Source: Derxia lacustris (GTDB lineage: Bacteria > Pseudomonadota > Gammaproteobacteria > Burkholderiales > Burkholderiaceae_E). From it: a DNA stretch of 64,000 nt. Where the stretch lies: positions 613,283 to 677,282 of the forward strand of contig NZ_MUHU01000008.1 in assembly GCF_002105195.1 (NCBI RefSeq), given 5' to 3'. The notes under the pieces are model-generated. The model was not told the origin of the DNA, did no database searches, and saw only the letters and a list, made by a program, of their open reading frames with translations. A program made the position numbers and the translations under genes. Every line of letters begins with the position of its first letter. Position 1 is the stretch's first letter. This document shows positions 29,418 through 38,734 of this stretch, piece by piece.

Positions 29418-30343
29418 TGGCGCCGCATCTGTGGCCGGCAGCGGTGCTGCTGTTCTCGGCGCTGCTGTGGGGGCTGGCGTGGTGGCCGATCCGCCAGTTC
29501 GCCGAGCTGGGGTTGTCGGGGCCGGCGCTGTCGCTGGCGAGTTATGGCGGCATCGGCATGCTGGGCCTGCCCTGGCTGTGGCGCGAGCGTGCGGCCTGGT
29601 GGCCCGAGCGCGGCTTTCTGCTGCTGACGCTGCTGGCGGGCGGGCTGTGCAATGCCGGCTTCGTCTATGCGCTCATGAACGGCAATGTGGTGCGCGTGAT
29701 GCTGCTGTTCTACCTGTCGCCGGTGTGGTCGGTGCTGGGCGGCGCGGCCTTCTTTGGCGAGCGCATCGATGGTCGGCGCGCGCTGGCGCTGCTGCTGGCG
29801 GTGAGCGGCGCGGCGGTGCTGATCGTCGGGCCGGCGTGGTCGGAGCTGGGTGCGATCGCGCTGTCGGCGTCGGACTGGGTCGCGCTTGGCGCGGGCGTGG
29901 CGTTTGCCGCCAACAACCTCACGATGCGGCGCGCGGCGGGCATTCCGGGCGCGTCCAAGACGGTCGCGGTCTTCCTTGGCTGCGGGCTGGTGTCGGCGGC
30001 GATGCTGGCCGGCGGCATCGCTGGCGGTCAGCCGATCTGGACCGTGCCGCTCGTGGTCGGGCTCGCGGGCTTTGCGCTGCTGTGGCTGCTGGTCGGCACC
30101 TTCACCACGGTCTACGGCGTCACGCGGCTGGAAAGCGGCCGGGCCGGAATCATTTCCCTCGTCGAGCTGCTGGCGTCGACCGTGTCGGCGGCCTGGCTGC
30201 TCGGCACGCCGCTGCGCGCGCCCGAATGGATCGGCGCGCTGCTGATCGGCATCGGCGCCTGCATCGAGGCGGTCGGCGACCGGCGCGGCGCGCCCAACGG
30301 ATCCCCGGGCGCCTGCCCGGATTGCACGGAGAGCCCGAGATGA
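29417..30343 (+). CDS. EamA/DMT-family transporter
   Basis: A 308-residue membrane protein with ten predicted helices in two EamA repeats (about 1-140 and 150-290; for example AAVLLFSALLWGLAWWPIRQF and FLLLTLLAGGLCNAGFVYALMNG). DMT carriers export amino acids, amines or other metabolites. Overlaps at both ends (TGATG with the SDR, ATGA with creatininase) place it firmly within the riboswitch operon. It may export excess guanidine compound or a by-product. Confidence 0.88.
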   Translation: MAPHLWPAAVLLFSALLWGLAWWPIRQFAELGLSGPALSLASYGGIGMLGLPWLWRERAAWWPERGFLLLTLLAGGLCNAGFVYALMNGNVVRVMLLFYLSPVWSVLGGAAFFGERIDGRRALALLLAVSGAAVLIVGPAWSELGAIALSASDWVALGAGVAFAANNLTMRRAAGIPGASKTVAVFLGCGLVSAAMLAGGIAGGQPIWTVPLVVGLAGFALLWLLVGTFTTVYGVTRLESGRAGIISLVELLASTVSAAWLLGTPLRAPEWIGALLIGIGACIEAVGDRRGAPNGSPGACPDCTESPR

Positions 30344-31119
30344 GCCTTTGGATGAACGAGATGACCTGGGTCGAGTACGAGCGCGAGGTGATCGCGCGCC
30401 GGCCGACCGTCTTTCTGCCGGTGGGCGCGCTGGAGCAGCACGGGCCGCATCTGCCGCTCGGCACCGATGCGCTGCTGGCCACGGCCGTGGCGCGCGATGC
30501 GGCAGCGCGGGTCGGCGGCATCGTGGCGCCGGCGCTGTCCTACGGCTACAAGTCGCAGCCCAAGTGCGGCGGCGGCCAGCATTTCTGCGGCACCACCAGC
30601 CTCGACGCGGCCACGCTCGTGGGCCAGGTGCGAGACGTGCTGCGCGAATTCGCGCGGCATGGCCTCGCGCGCGTGGTCATCGTCAACGGCCATTACGAGA
30701 ACCAGTGGTTCCTCATCGAGGGCATCGATCTGGCGCTGCGCGAGCTGCGTCCGGCGCCGGGTGCCTTCTCGGTGATGCGGCTGGAGTACTGGGACTTCAC
30801 CACGCCCGAGACGCTGGCGACGGTGTTTCCCGACGGCTTTCCGGGCTATGCGCTGGAGCATGCGGCGGTCATCGAGACCTCGCTGATGCTGCATTACCAC
30901 CCGGCGCTGGTGCGCATGGACAAGCTGCCCGCCGATCCGCCGGCCGACTTTCCTCCGTATGACATCCACCCGGCGCGGCCCGAATGGGTGCCGCCGTCGG
31001 GCGTGCTGTCGTCGGCGCGCGGCGCCACCGCCGAGCATGGCGCGGCGATGGCCGAGGAGCTGGGCGCGCGCATCGCGGCAGCGGTCGCGGCCGAGTTCGG
31101 GCTCGCCGCCAGCGCCTGA
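30340..31119 (+). CDS. Creatininase (creatinine amidohydrolase) family protein
   Basis: A 259-residue enzyme that resembles true Pseudomonas creatininase over its full length: LPVGALEQHGPHLPLGTDALL, YGYKSQPKCGGGQHFCGTTSLD and VNGHYENQWFLIEGIDLALREL. The metal ligands E32, H34, D43, H118 and E120, the substrate Trp W151 and the catalytic His H174 appear to be present. The second gating Trp of the Pseudomonas enzyme (GWDIEH) appears as Tyr170 (GYALEH). Creatininase opens the creatinine lactam to creatine. No creatinase gene is in the window. The gene overlaps EamA by 4 bases and belongs to the guanidine-riboswitch operon, which links it to guanidino-compound catabolism. Confidence 0.88.
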   Translation: MSLWMNEMTWVEYEREVIARRPTVFLPVGALEQHGPHLPLGTDALLATAVARDAAARVGGIVAPALSYGYKSQPKCGGGQHFCGTTSLDAATLVGQVRDVLREFARHGLARVVIVNGHYENQWFLIEGIDLALRELRPAPGAFSVMRLEYWDFTTPETLATVFPDGFPGYALEHAAVIETSLMLHYHPALVRMDKLPADPPADFPPYDIHPARPEWVPPSGVLSSARGATAEHGAAMAEELGARIAAAVAAEFGLAASA

Positions 31120-31158
31120 GCCGCCACACTTCCCGCATCGCCAACCGGAGCCGAAACC

Positions 31159-31983
31159 ATGACCGCCGTCCGCAAACTCTGGCCGCTGCTGGTCGCCACC
31201 ATGCAGTACGACAAGTCGCTGTCGCTGCGCCACCAGCCGCATGGCGAGACGGTCGAGGCGCCGGTGCTCGCCTATCTGATCGAGACCGGCAACGGCCGCA
31301 TCCTCTACGACGTGGGCTGCGACTACGCCAAGCTCGCCGAGGCGGCGCGCTACTACGATCCGGCGCACTTTCCCTTCGGCCCGCCGGTCATCACCGAGGA
31401 GCAGCGCATCGAGGCGCGGCTCGCGCGGCTCGGCCTCACGCCGGCCGACATCGACGTGGCCTTCCTCGGCCATCTGCACTTCGACCATGCGGGCGGCATC
31501 GGCGCCTTCGGCGGCTGCGAGGTGCATGTGCAGCGCGCCGAACTCGATGCCGCGCTCAGCGGCGCCGACGGCGGCGTATTCCTGGACGAGCTGGCCGGCC
31601 ATGCCGGCTGGCAGGTGAAGTCGGGCGAATACAGCCTCGTCGACGGCGTCGATGCCATCGCCACGCCGGGCCACAGCGCCGGCCACATGTCGCTGCGCAT
31701 CGTGCTGCCCACGGGCGCGCCGGTGCTGCTCTGCGGCGATGCGGCCGATCTGACCGAGAACCTCGACCGCGAGATCGCGCCCGGCCTGCTCTGGCGCGGC
31801 GTGCCCGATGCCGACGGCGTCGCGCCCATCGCCGAGGCCGAGGCCGAACGGACCGCGCTCGCCAGCATCCGCAAGCTCAAGGCGCTGGCGGCCGATGACG
31901 GCGCCGAACTCTGGCCCAACCACGATTTCGGCTTCTACCGTCGCATGCAGTGCCGCTGCCCGTTTCCCGCGCATCACGCATGA
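31159..31983 (+). CDS. N-acyl homoserine lactonase-like metallo-beta-lactamase
   Basis: A 274-residue metallo-beta-lactamase-fold hydrolase of the AiiA/AttM-like lactonase group. Zinc ligands are in GHLHFDHAGG (H105, H107, D109, H110), the His in TPGHSAGHMS, the Asp in LLCGDAAD and the His in WPNHDFGF. The Tyr before the third region that many lactonases carry is not obvious. It is the last gene of the riboswitch operon, 39 bases after creatininase, with GGAG at 31147-31150. Given the context it may open a cyclic intermediate rather than degrade quorum signals. It ends with a Cys/Pro-rich tail (CRCPFPAHHA). Confidence 0.85.
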   Translation: MTAVRKLWPLLVATMQYDKSLSLRHQPHGETVEAPVLAYLIETGNGRILYDVGCDYAKLAEAARYYDPAHFPFGPPVITEEQRIEARLARLGLTPADIDVAFLGHLHFDHAGGIGAFGGCEVHVQRAELDAALSGADGGVFLDELAGHAGWQVKSGEYSLVDGVDAIATPGHSAGHMSLRIVLPTGAPVLLCGDAADLTENLDREIAPGLLWRGVPDADGVAPIAEAEAERTALASIRKLKALAADDGAELWPNHDFGFYRRMQCRCPFPAHHA

Positions 31984-32065
31984 ATTGCACAGTCGGCAGA
32001 TAACGGTTCGCCCTGTCTTGACGCATCGCGTCTGCGCGAAGGAGAGTCCCCGGCACTATCGAGCA

Positions 32066-32896
32066 ATGCACAAGAAGTTGGAGACGGCGGTGGATGTCCT
32101 GAGGCGCAATCATGTGCGGGTGCAAGGCGAGGGGCCCAGAACGATCGTGTTTGCGCATGGCTTCGGTTGCGATCAGCGCGCCTGGCGGCATGTGACGCCC
32201 GATTTCGAGCGCGATTCGCGCGTGGTGCTGTTCGATTACGTCGGCTGCGGCCAGAGCGACATCGGCGCCTACGACCCGGCGCGCTACCAGAGCCTCGACG
32301 GCTATGCGCAGGATCTGCTCGACGTGGTGGGGATGGTGGCCGACGACCGGCCGGTGAGTCTGGTGGCGCATTCGGTCAGCGGCATGGTCGGCGTGCGGGC
32401 CGCCCAGAGCGAGCCCGGCCGCTTCGACCGCATGGTGATGATCGGACCGTCGCCGCACTACCTCAACGATCCGCCCGACTACTTCGGCGGCTTCGAGCCG
32501 GCCGATGTCGCCGCGCTGCTCGACCTGATGGAACGCAATCTGGCCGGCTGGGCCGGCAGCCTCGCGCCGCAGGTCATGCTCAACGACGACCGGCCCGAGC
32601 TGACGCAGGAACTGGCCGACAGCTTCTGCGCCGGCGATCCGGCCGTCATCCGCAACTTTGCCGACACCGTGTTCTACAGCGACAGCCGGACCATTCTCGC
32701 GGCCCATGCCGTGCCCACGCTGCTCATGGAATGCGTCGGCGACATCATTGCGCCGCCCTTCGTGCTGGCCTATCTGCACCGCCATCTGCACGGCAGCCTG
32801 CTGGTGAAGGTGGCCGCTACCGGCCATTTCCCGCATCTCAGCCATCCCGGCGAGACGACGGCGGTGATTCGCGGCTATCTCGATGCCCGCGCCTGA
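32066..32896 (+). CDS. RsbQ-like alpha/beta hydrolase
   Basis: A 276-residue alpha/beta hydrolase that closely resembles Bacillus RsbQ and the plant KAI2/D14 fold: VFAHGFGCDQRAWRHV near residue 28, LFDYVGCGQSD, the nucleophile elbow VAHSVSGMVGV (S103), Asp in ECVGDIIAPP, and His in TGHFPHLSHPGE. RsbQ-type proteins supply or process a small hydrophobic ligand for a partner PAS domain. Here the next gene, overlapping by 14 bases, starts with a PAS domain and is a histidine kinase. The ATG at 32066 gives the canonical RsbQ N-terminus (DVLRRNHVRVQGEGP). Confidence 0.9.
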   Translation: MHKKLETAVDVLRRNHVRVQGEGPRTIVFAHGFGCDQRAWRHVTPDFERDSRVVLFDYVGCGQSDIGAYDPARYQSLDGYAQDLLDVVGMVADDRPVSLVAHSVSGMVGVRAAQSEPGRFDRMVMIGPSPHYLNDPPDYFGGFEPADVAALLDLMERNLAGWAGSLAPQVMLNDDRPELTQELADSFCAGDPAVIRNFADTVFYSDSRTILAAHAVPTLLMECVGDIIAPPFVLAYLHRHLHGSLLVKVAATGHFPHLSHPGETTAVIRGYLDARA

Positions 32897-34355
32897 CGCG
32901 GTCGCCCTGGGCGACACCTCGCGGCTGCCCTGCGGCTGGTTTGCCATCGACGACGCCGGCACGATCCTGGCCGTCAATCCGGCGCTGGTGCGGCTGCTCG
33001 GCATCGCGGCCGGCGATCTGGTCGGCCGCAGCGCCGAATCGCTGTTCACGCTCGAAAGCCGGGTGCTCTACACCGCGCATGCGCTGCCGCTGCTCAAGCT
33101 GCGCGGCGAGCTGGCCGAGGTGACGCTGAGCCTGCATGGCACCGCCGGCCCGGTCGATGCGCTGGTCTATGCGCGGCGCGAGCCGCGGGGCGATGCAGCG
33201 GTGAGCGAATTCGTGGTGGCGCGGCTGCATGAGCGCAAGCGGCTGGAGGACCAGCTGCTGACCGCGCGGCGCGCCGCCGAGCAGGTGCCGGGCATCGTGT
33301 TCCAGTGCCAGCGCAAGCCCGACGGCAGCCTCGGCTTTCCCTACCTGACCGAGGCGGTGCGCGGCATGTACGGCCTGGCGCCGGTACAGCTGCGCGCGGG
33401 CGGCGAGCGGTTGTTCGAGCGCATCGTGCCGGGCCAGCGCGACGCGGTGCTGGCAGCGATGGCGCGCTCGGCCGAGGCGCTGCTGCCCTGGCGCGCCGAG
33501 TATCAGGTCGAGCATCCGGCGGGCGTGCTGCGCTGGCATGAGATCAATGCCGCGCCACGCCGCCAGCCCGACGGCGGCATGCTCTGGCACGGCTTCATCG
33601 CCGACGCCACCGAGCGCCGCGCGCTCGACGCCTCGCTGCGCGCCCAGCAGGTGGCCGAGTCGGCCAGCCGCGCCAAGAGCGACTTCCTCGCCCGCGTGAG
33701 CCATGAATTGCGCACGCCGCTCAACGGCATCCTCGGCTTTGCCCAGCTGCTGCTGATCGAGGACGACGCGCTCAGGCCGGCGCAGCGCCGCAAGGTCGGT
33801 CACATCGCCCAGGCCGGTCACCATCTGCTGCTGCTCATCAACGACATGCTCGACATCACCCGCATCGAGGCCGGCAAGGTCGAGGTGAGCATCGCGCCGG
33901 TCGATGTGTTCGACGTGGTGCAGGAGTGCGTGCAGCTGGCCACGCCGCTGGCCGGCAAGGCCTGCGTCGAGCTGTCCATCGATGCGCCCTGCGGCTGCCG
34001 GGTACTGGCCGACGGCAACCGGCTGCGTCAGGCGCTGCTCAATCTGGTGAGCAACGGCATCAAGTACGGCGCGAGCGGCGGCGCGGTCTGCGTGGCCGTG
34101 CTGGCCGAGCCGGAGCGGGTGCGCATCGAGGTGCGCGACAAGGGACCGGGCATCGCGCCCGAGCAGCTCGGCGCGCTGTTCGAGCCGTTCAACCGGCTCG
34201 GCGCCGAGCGCGGTCCGGTCGAGGGCACCGGGCTGGGCCTGGTCATCACGCGCGGACTGGTCGAGCTGATGGGCGGCGCGATCGAGGTGAGCAGCGTCGT
34301 CGGCAGCGGTTCCACCTTCGCGCTGCTGCTGCCGCGCGCGGGCGAGGCCCAATAG
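32883..34355 (+). CDS. PAS-domain hybrid-free histidine kinase, RsbQ partner
   Basis: A 490-residue soluble sensor kinase with no membrane segments. The N-terminal PAS (about 14-115; CGWFAIDDAGTILAVNPALVRLLG) resembles the PAS of RsbP. A second PAS/PAC follows at about 130-245. HisKA has FLARVSHELRTPLNGIL with H274, and HATPase has NLVSNGIKYGASGG, DKGPGIAPEQLGALFEPF and GTGLGLVITRGLVELMGG. No receiver domain and no response-regulator gene are adjacent, so it is an orphan kinase. The 14-base overlap with the hydrolase gene implies a functional pair that converts a metabolite signal into phosphorylation. Confidence 0.9.
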   Translation: MPAPDAVALGDTSRLPCGWFAIDDAGTILAVNPALVRLLGIAAGDLVGRSAESLFTLESRVLYTAHALPLLKLRGELAEVTLSLHGTAGPVDALVYARREPRGDAAVSEFVVARLHERKRLEDQLLTARRAAEQVPGIVFQCQRKPDGSLGFPYLTEAVRGMYGLAPVQLRAGGERLFERIVPGQRDAVLAAMARSAEALLPWRAEYQVEHPAGVLRWHEINAAPRRQPDGGMLWHGFIADATERRALDASLRAQQVAESASRAKSDFLARVSHELRTPLNGILGFAQLLLIEDDALRPAQRRKVGHIAQAGHHLLLLINDMLDITRIEAGKVEVSIAPVDVFDVVQECVQLATPLAGKACVELSIDAPCGCRVLADGNRLRQALLNLVSNGIKYGASGGAVCVAVLAEPERVRIEVRDKGPGIAPEQLGALFEPFNRLGAERGPVEGTGLGLVITRGLVELMGGAIEVSSVVGSGSTFALLLPRAGEAQ

Positions 34356-34409
34356 GCGACTGTTAGACTCGGCCGACGTTTTTCCACCGCCTCTTTCTCC
34401 TCCGCCGCA

Positions 34410-36008
<1,599 letters not shown>

Positions 36009-36095
36009 GCCGGTTGCGGCAGGCGCGGGTCGCTGCCCGCGCCGCGCGCCCACGCTGGCGCTCGCCGGCGCTGCGTCCGGCGAGCGCCACTGGCA

Positions 36096-37082
36096 TCAGC
36101 GCAGCGAGTCGATGCCCTTGCGGATCGCCGCGTCGTCGATCTTCTTCTCGCCGCTGGCGGGGGCCGGCGCCGGGGCGGCCGGCGCGGCTGGTGCTGCCGG
36201 CTCGGGCGCGGCGGCGGCCGGCGCAGGCACCGCGTTGAACTTGGGCGCCAGCGTCACCTTGGCGTCGTTGCGCCATTGCGTGGCCAGCCGCTGGCGGGTT
36301 TCGGTCAGGCGCTGGGTCGCGATGAAACGCTCGATGCGCGGCTTGGCATCCTCGAACCGGATCGGCACCGGCTCGCTCGAACGCAGGAACAGCAGCCGGC
36401 CAAAACCGGGCGAGGGCACGACCAGCGGCAGGCGCTGGGTCCAGCTGCCGAGCTTGGACACGGTGCCGAGCGGAATGTCCTCGGGCCGCACCGCCGAGAT
36501 TTCATGGCGGAATTCGACCTGGGCCGAAGTCAGCTTGCGGATCGCGGCATCGAGCGACAGGCTGCCCGAGGTCAGATCGCTTTCGAGCACCTTGATGCTC
36601 GGCAGCGCCAGCAGCAATTCATCGGCGAAATACACGCGCCTGTCCTTGAACATCAGCGGATAGGTTTCGTAATAGAAAGTCTTGACCTCTTCGGCACTCG
36701 GCTTGCCGATGCCGCTGGAAAGCTTTTCGAATGCCAGCTGGGCGAGGATTTCGCGCCGCGTGCTGTCGCTGGCATAAATGAATCGCTCATCCTTGTCGGC
36801 GCCATCCGAAATGGCCTTTTGCGCCGCGATTTCATCGTCAACCAGCTTGTCGAGCGCCTGACGGGCGACGACGGGATTGTCGGCATTGGCGGCGGCAGCC
36901 GGATTGCGGCGAATCAGGAATTCGAGTTGATGCGAGGTCAGCTCGGTGCCGTTGACGGTTGCGACCACCTGGCTCGATTCGGCCTTGGGCGGGCCCGACT
37001 TGCTGCACGCAGCCAGCAGCAGGATTCCGATCAGGCTGGCGCAGCACCGCATCGCGTTCTTCACTCGGGTCTCGACGATCAT
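36096..37082 (-). CDS. epsD: EpsD-type peptidyl-prolyl isomerase lipoprotein
   Basis: A protein of up to 328 residues with a lipoprotein signal (ASLIGILLLAACS, Cys near residue 26 from the ATG at 37082, or near 16 from the ATG at 37052). It has a SurA-N-like helical domain (VVATVNGTELTSHQLEFLIRR) and a parvulin-like rotamase region, and ends in an Ala/Pro-rich tail. The EpsD family accompanies exopolysaccharide and exosortase loci in betaproteobacteria. Here it lies alone with a PEP-CTERM gene, with no eps biosynthesis genes around. The open frame upstream to 37238 overlaps the neighbouring gene and is not used. Confidence 0.78.
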   Translation of the reverse strand: MIVETRVKNAMRCCASLIGILLLAACSKSGPPKAESSQVVATVNGTELTSHQLEFLIRRNPAAAANADNPVVARQALDKLVDDEIAAQKAISDGADKDERFIYASDSTRREILAQLAFEKLSSGIGKPSAEEVKTFYYETYPLMFKDRRVYFADELLLALPSIKVLESDLTSGSLSLDAAIRKLTSAQVEFRHEISAVRPEDIPLGTVSKLGSWTQRLPLVVPSPGFGRLLFLRSSEPVPIRFEDAKPRIERFIATQRLTETRQRLATQWRNDAKVTLAPKFNAVPAPAAAAPEPAAPAAPAAPAPAPASGEKKIDDAAIRKGIDSLR

Positions 37083-37179
37083 CAGTAGATTGCTTGGTGG
37101 AATCGGCGGAATCGCCGGGAAAATGCCGCCACATCGGGTGGCGGCATTCGGGACTTTCCGGAATGGAAAGCTTCGGTAA

Positions 37180-37683
37180 TTACTTGCCGGTGGCCTTGCG
37201 GCGGCGCAGCCACAACGAGGCAATGCCGAAGCCGGCAAGCGCGATCGGCGCCGGTTCAGGCACGACCGTATCGGTCATGTCGATATGGCCCTTGAGGAAG
37301 GTCACCGGATACTGCGGAAAGGTCGAGGTCCACGAGCCACTCGCAAGGATTCGATAGGTGCCGAATCCAAGGCCGGAATAGCTGAAGGTGGCGACGCCGG
37401 GATCGGAATCGGTCGCGTGCGTATCGACGATTTCGGTTCCGCTGAAGGTGACCCGCGCCAGCTGAAAGCTGATCGGGCCGACCGAAATGGTGTCGAATGC
37501 GGTCACCGAACCGACGACATCGGACAAGGCGTTATCGACGGTGAAAGTGCCGACCAGGTAATTGGTGAAAGTCGGCGCGACATAAGCCTGCGGGTAGAAG
37601 TCTTGCGACTTCACATCGGCATGCGCCGCGCCGATCGCACCGAGCGACAGCAGGGTCGAGCAGAGGAGTGCCTTGAGTTTCAT
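37180..37683 (-). CDS. PEP-CTERM sorting-domain exported protein
   Basis: A 167-residue exported protein. The signal peptide is at about residues 1-22 (LLCSTLLSLGAIGAAHA). The mature part is a Ser/Thr/Gly-rich beta-type domain of unknown function containing SQDFYPQAYVAP. The C-terminus has the classical sorting signal: VVPEPAPIALAGFGIASLWL followed by RRRK. Such proteins are processed by an exosortase that must be encoded elsewhere. The ATG at 37683 begins the signal peptide. Adjacent epsD on the same strand supports a shared surface or biofilm role. Confidence 0.85.
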   Translation of the reverse strand: MKLKALLCSTLLSLGAIGAAHADVKSQDFYPQAYVAPTFTNYLVGTFTVDNALSDVVGSVTAFDTISVGPISFQLARVTFSGTEIVDTHATDSDPGVATFSYSGLGFGTYRILASGSWTSTFPQYPVTFLKGHIDMTDTVVPEPAPIALAGFGIASLWLRRRKATGK

Positions 37684-38398
37684 GAAAGCCTCTAGCGAAC
37701 TTGAAAAAACCGCGAATCGGAATTCGCGGCGGGAGTCGCCCGCTCCAGTTGATGCAATGCTTGAAACGTCGATATTCCGACACATGATCGCAAGCCCGCA
37801 CTTCCAGTCATATCAAACCGCAGCCAATCCAGAACCGAGCGCGATCGAGTCTAGTCGCGTGCTGCGGTGCGTCAATGCAGCAAACCGGATGTGAATTCGG
37901 CTTGAAGAAATCGATCACGGTTTCCTTGCCGCAATTCTCATCGACCGAATGCCGGGTTTTTGCATGCGAAATGAAACCTGAATATGAAATCGCGCGTAAA
38001 GCTATGTTGGTACTTGCTCGCGAAATGCCGCGCCGCTTGCCCGGCAATCCGGTTAACCCGCAAGGGTTAGGCTGCGGCAGATAGCGGAATTGGGCCGGAC
38101 CGGCGCCGCCGAGGATAAGCGGTGAACGCGATTGCGGCGCCGGCCCGATCGAATATCTGTGACGCCGGCCGCGTGCGGCAGAAGTTGCCGTGGTCCGACG
38201 CCGCAGGCAGGGCGGTTGCCGGGGCTGGCGCCGCGGTCGCCGACGCGCCAACCGGTTTTGCCGCCAATTGATGCGGCAAATGCCGGGCAGTTGCGGACAT
38301 GAATGCAAACGGGCCCGGCGCCGGCAATTCATCGAATGCCGGCGCCGGGCCCGTGCCGATCGGCGGAATCGTCAGCCGATTCCGGAACGACCGATCGA
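37684..38398. other. Intergenic region, no convincing gene
   Basis: About 715 bases between the PEP-CTERM gene and the 79-residue small protein, both on the minus strand. Base composition is visibly lower in GC up to about 38050 than in the genes around it. Short frames on both strands have no recognisable domain and unusual composition. The region should hold the promoter of the PEP-CTERM gene. It also contains a small hairpin TAACCC-GCAA-GGGTTA (38054-38069) and a long perfect inverted repeat at 38309-38354. I see nothing else in it. Confidence 0.6.
38309..38354 (-). terminator. Long perfect inverted repeat downstream of the small conserved gene
   Basis: ACGGGCCCGGCGCCGGCA (38309-38326) and its exact reverse complement (38337-38354) form an 18-bp stem with a 10-base loop, 45 bases after the stop of the minus-strand gene at 38399. 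On that strand the stem is followed only by GTTTGC, so the U-tract is weak. It may be a terminator or an mRNA 3'-end stabiliser. Confidence 0.6.
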
Positions 38399-38638
38399 TC
38401 AGTCCTGCAGACCCCAGGGCTGGCTGCTCGGCACGAATTGCGCCTTGATGCCTTTCTTTTCGATCGCTTCGAGCGTCGGATAGAAAGTGGCTTCATGCAT
38501 CAGCGTGCCGCCCTTGTGCTTGACGGCGACATATTTGGCGACCTTGTCGACTTCGGTATGGAAGCCATTTCCGGGATCGTTGGCGTCGCGGATATTGCCG
38601 TCCCAATCGATGAAATAGCCTTCGGGCGTGCTGCTCAT
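38399..38638 (-). CDS. Small conserved-looking protein, function unknown
   Basis: A 79-residue soluble protein, MSSTPEGYFIDWDGNIRDAN at the start and FVPSSQPWGLQD at the end. It has no signal peptide, membrane segment or domain that I recognise. The even mix of charged and aromatic residues, a GGAGAA-type ribosome site just before the ATG and a strong hairpin after the stop support it as a real gene. It is divergent from the RlmN-like gene, with about 96 bases between the starts. Confidence 0.7.
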   Translation of the reverse strand: MSSTPEGYFIDWDGNIRDANDPGNGFHTEVDKVAKYVAVKHKGGTLMHEATFYPTLEAIEKKGIKAQFVPSSQPWGLQD

Positions 38639-38734
38639 GGGAATTCTCCTGTGGGTTCTGTCGCGGTTGTCGCAAACCTCTCGACCGTATGCCAAGACCA
38701 TGCCAATCGAATGGCAGCTGCGCGGGCGGGCACA

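Noticed and set aside
37808..38332. Possible 174-residue protein in the intergenic region
   Set aside because: Arg/Pro-rich low-complexity composition, no RBS, no domain, and it contains the inverted-repeat region at its start.
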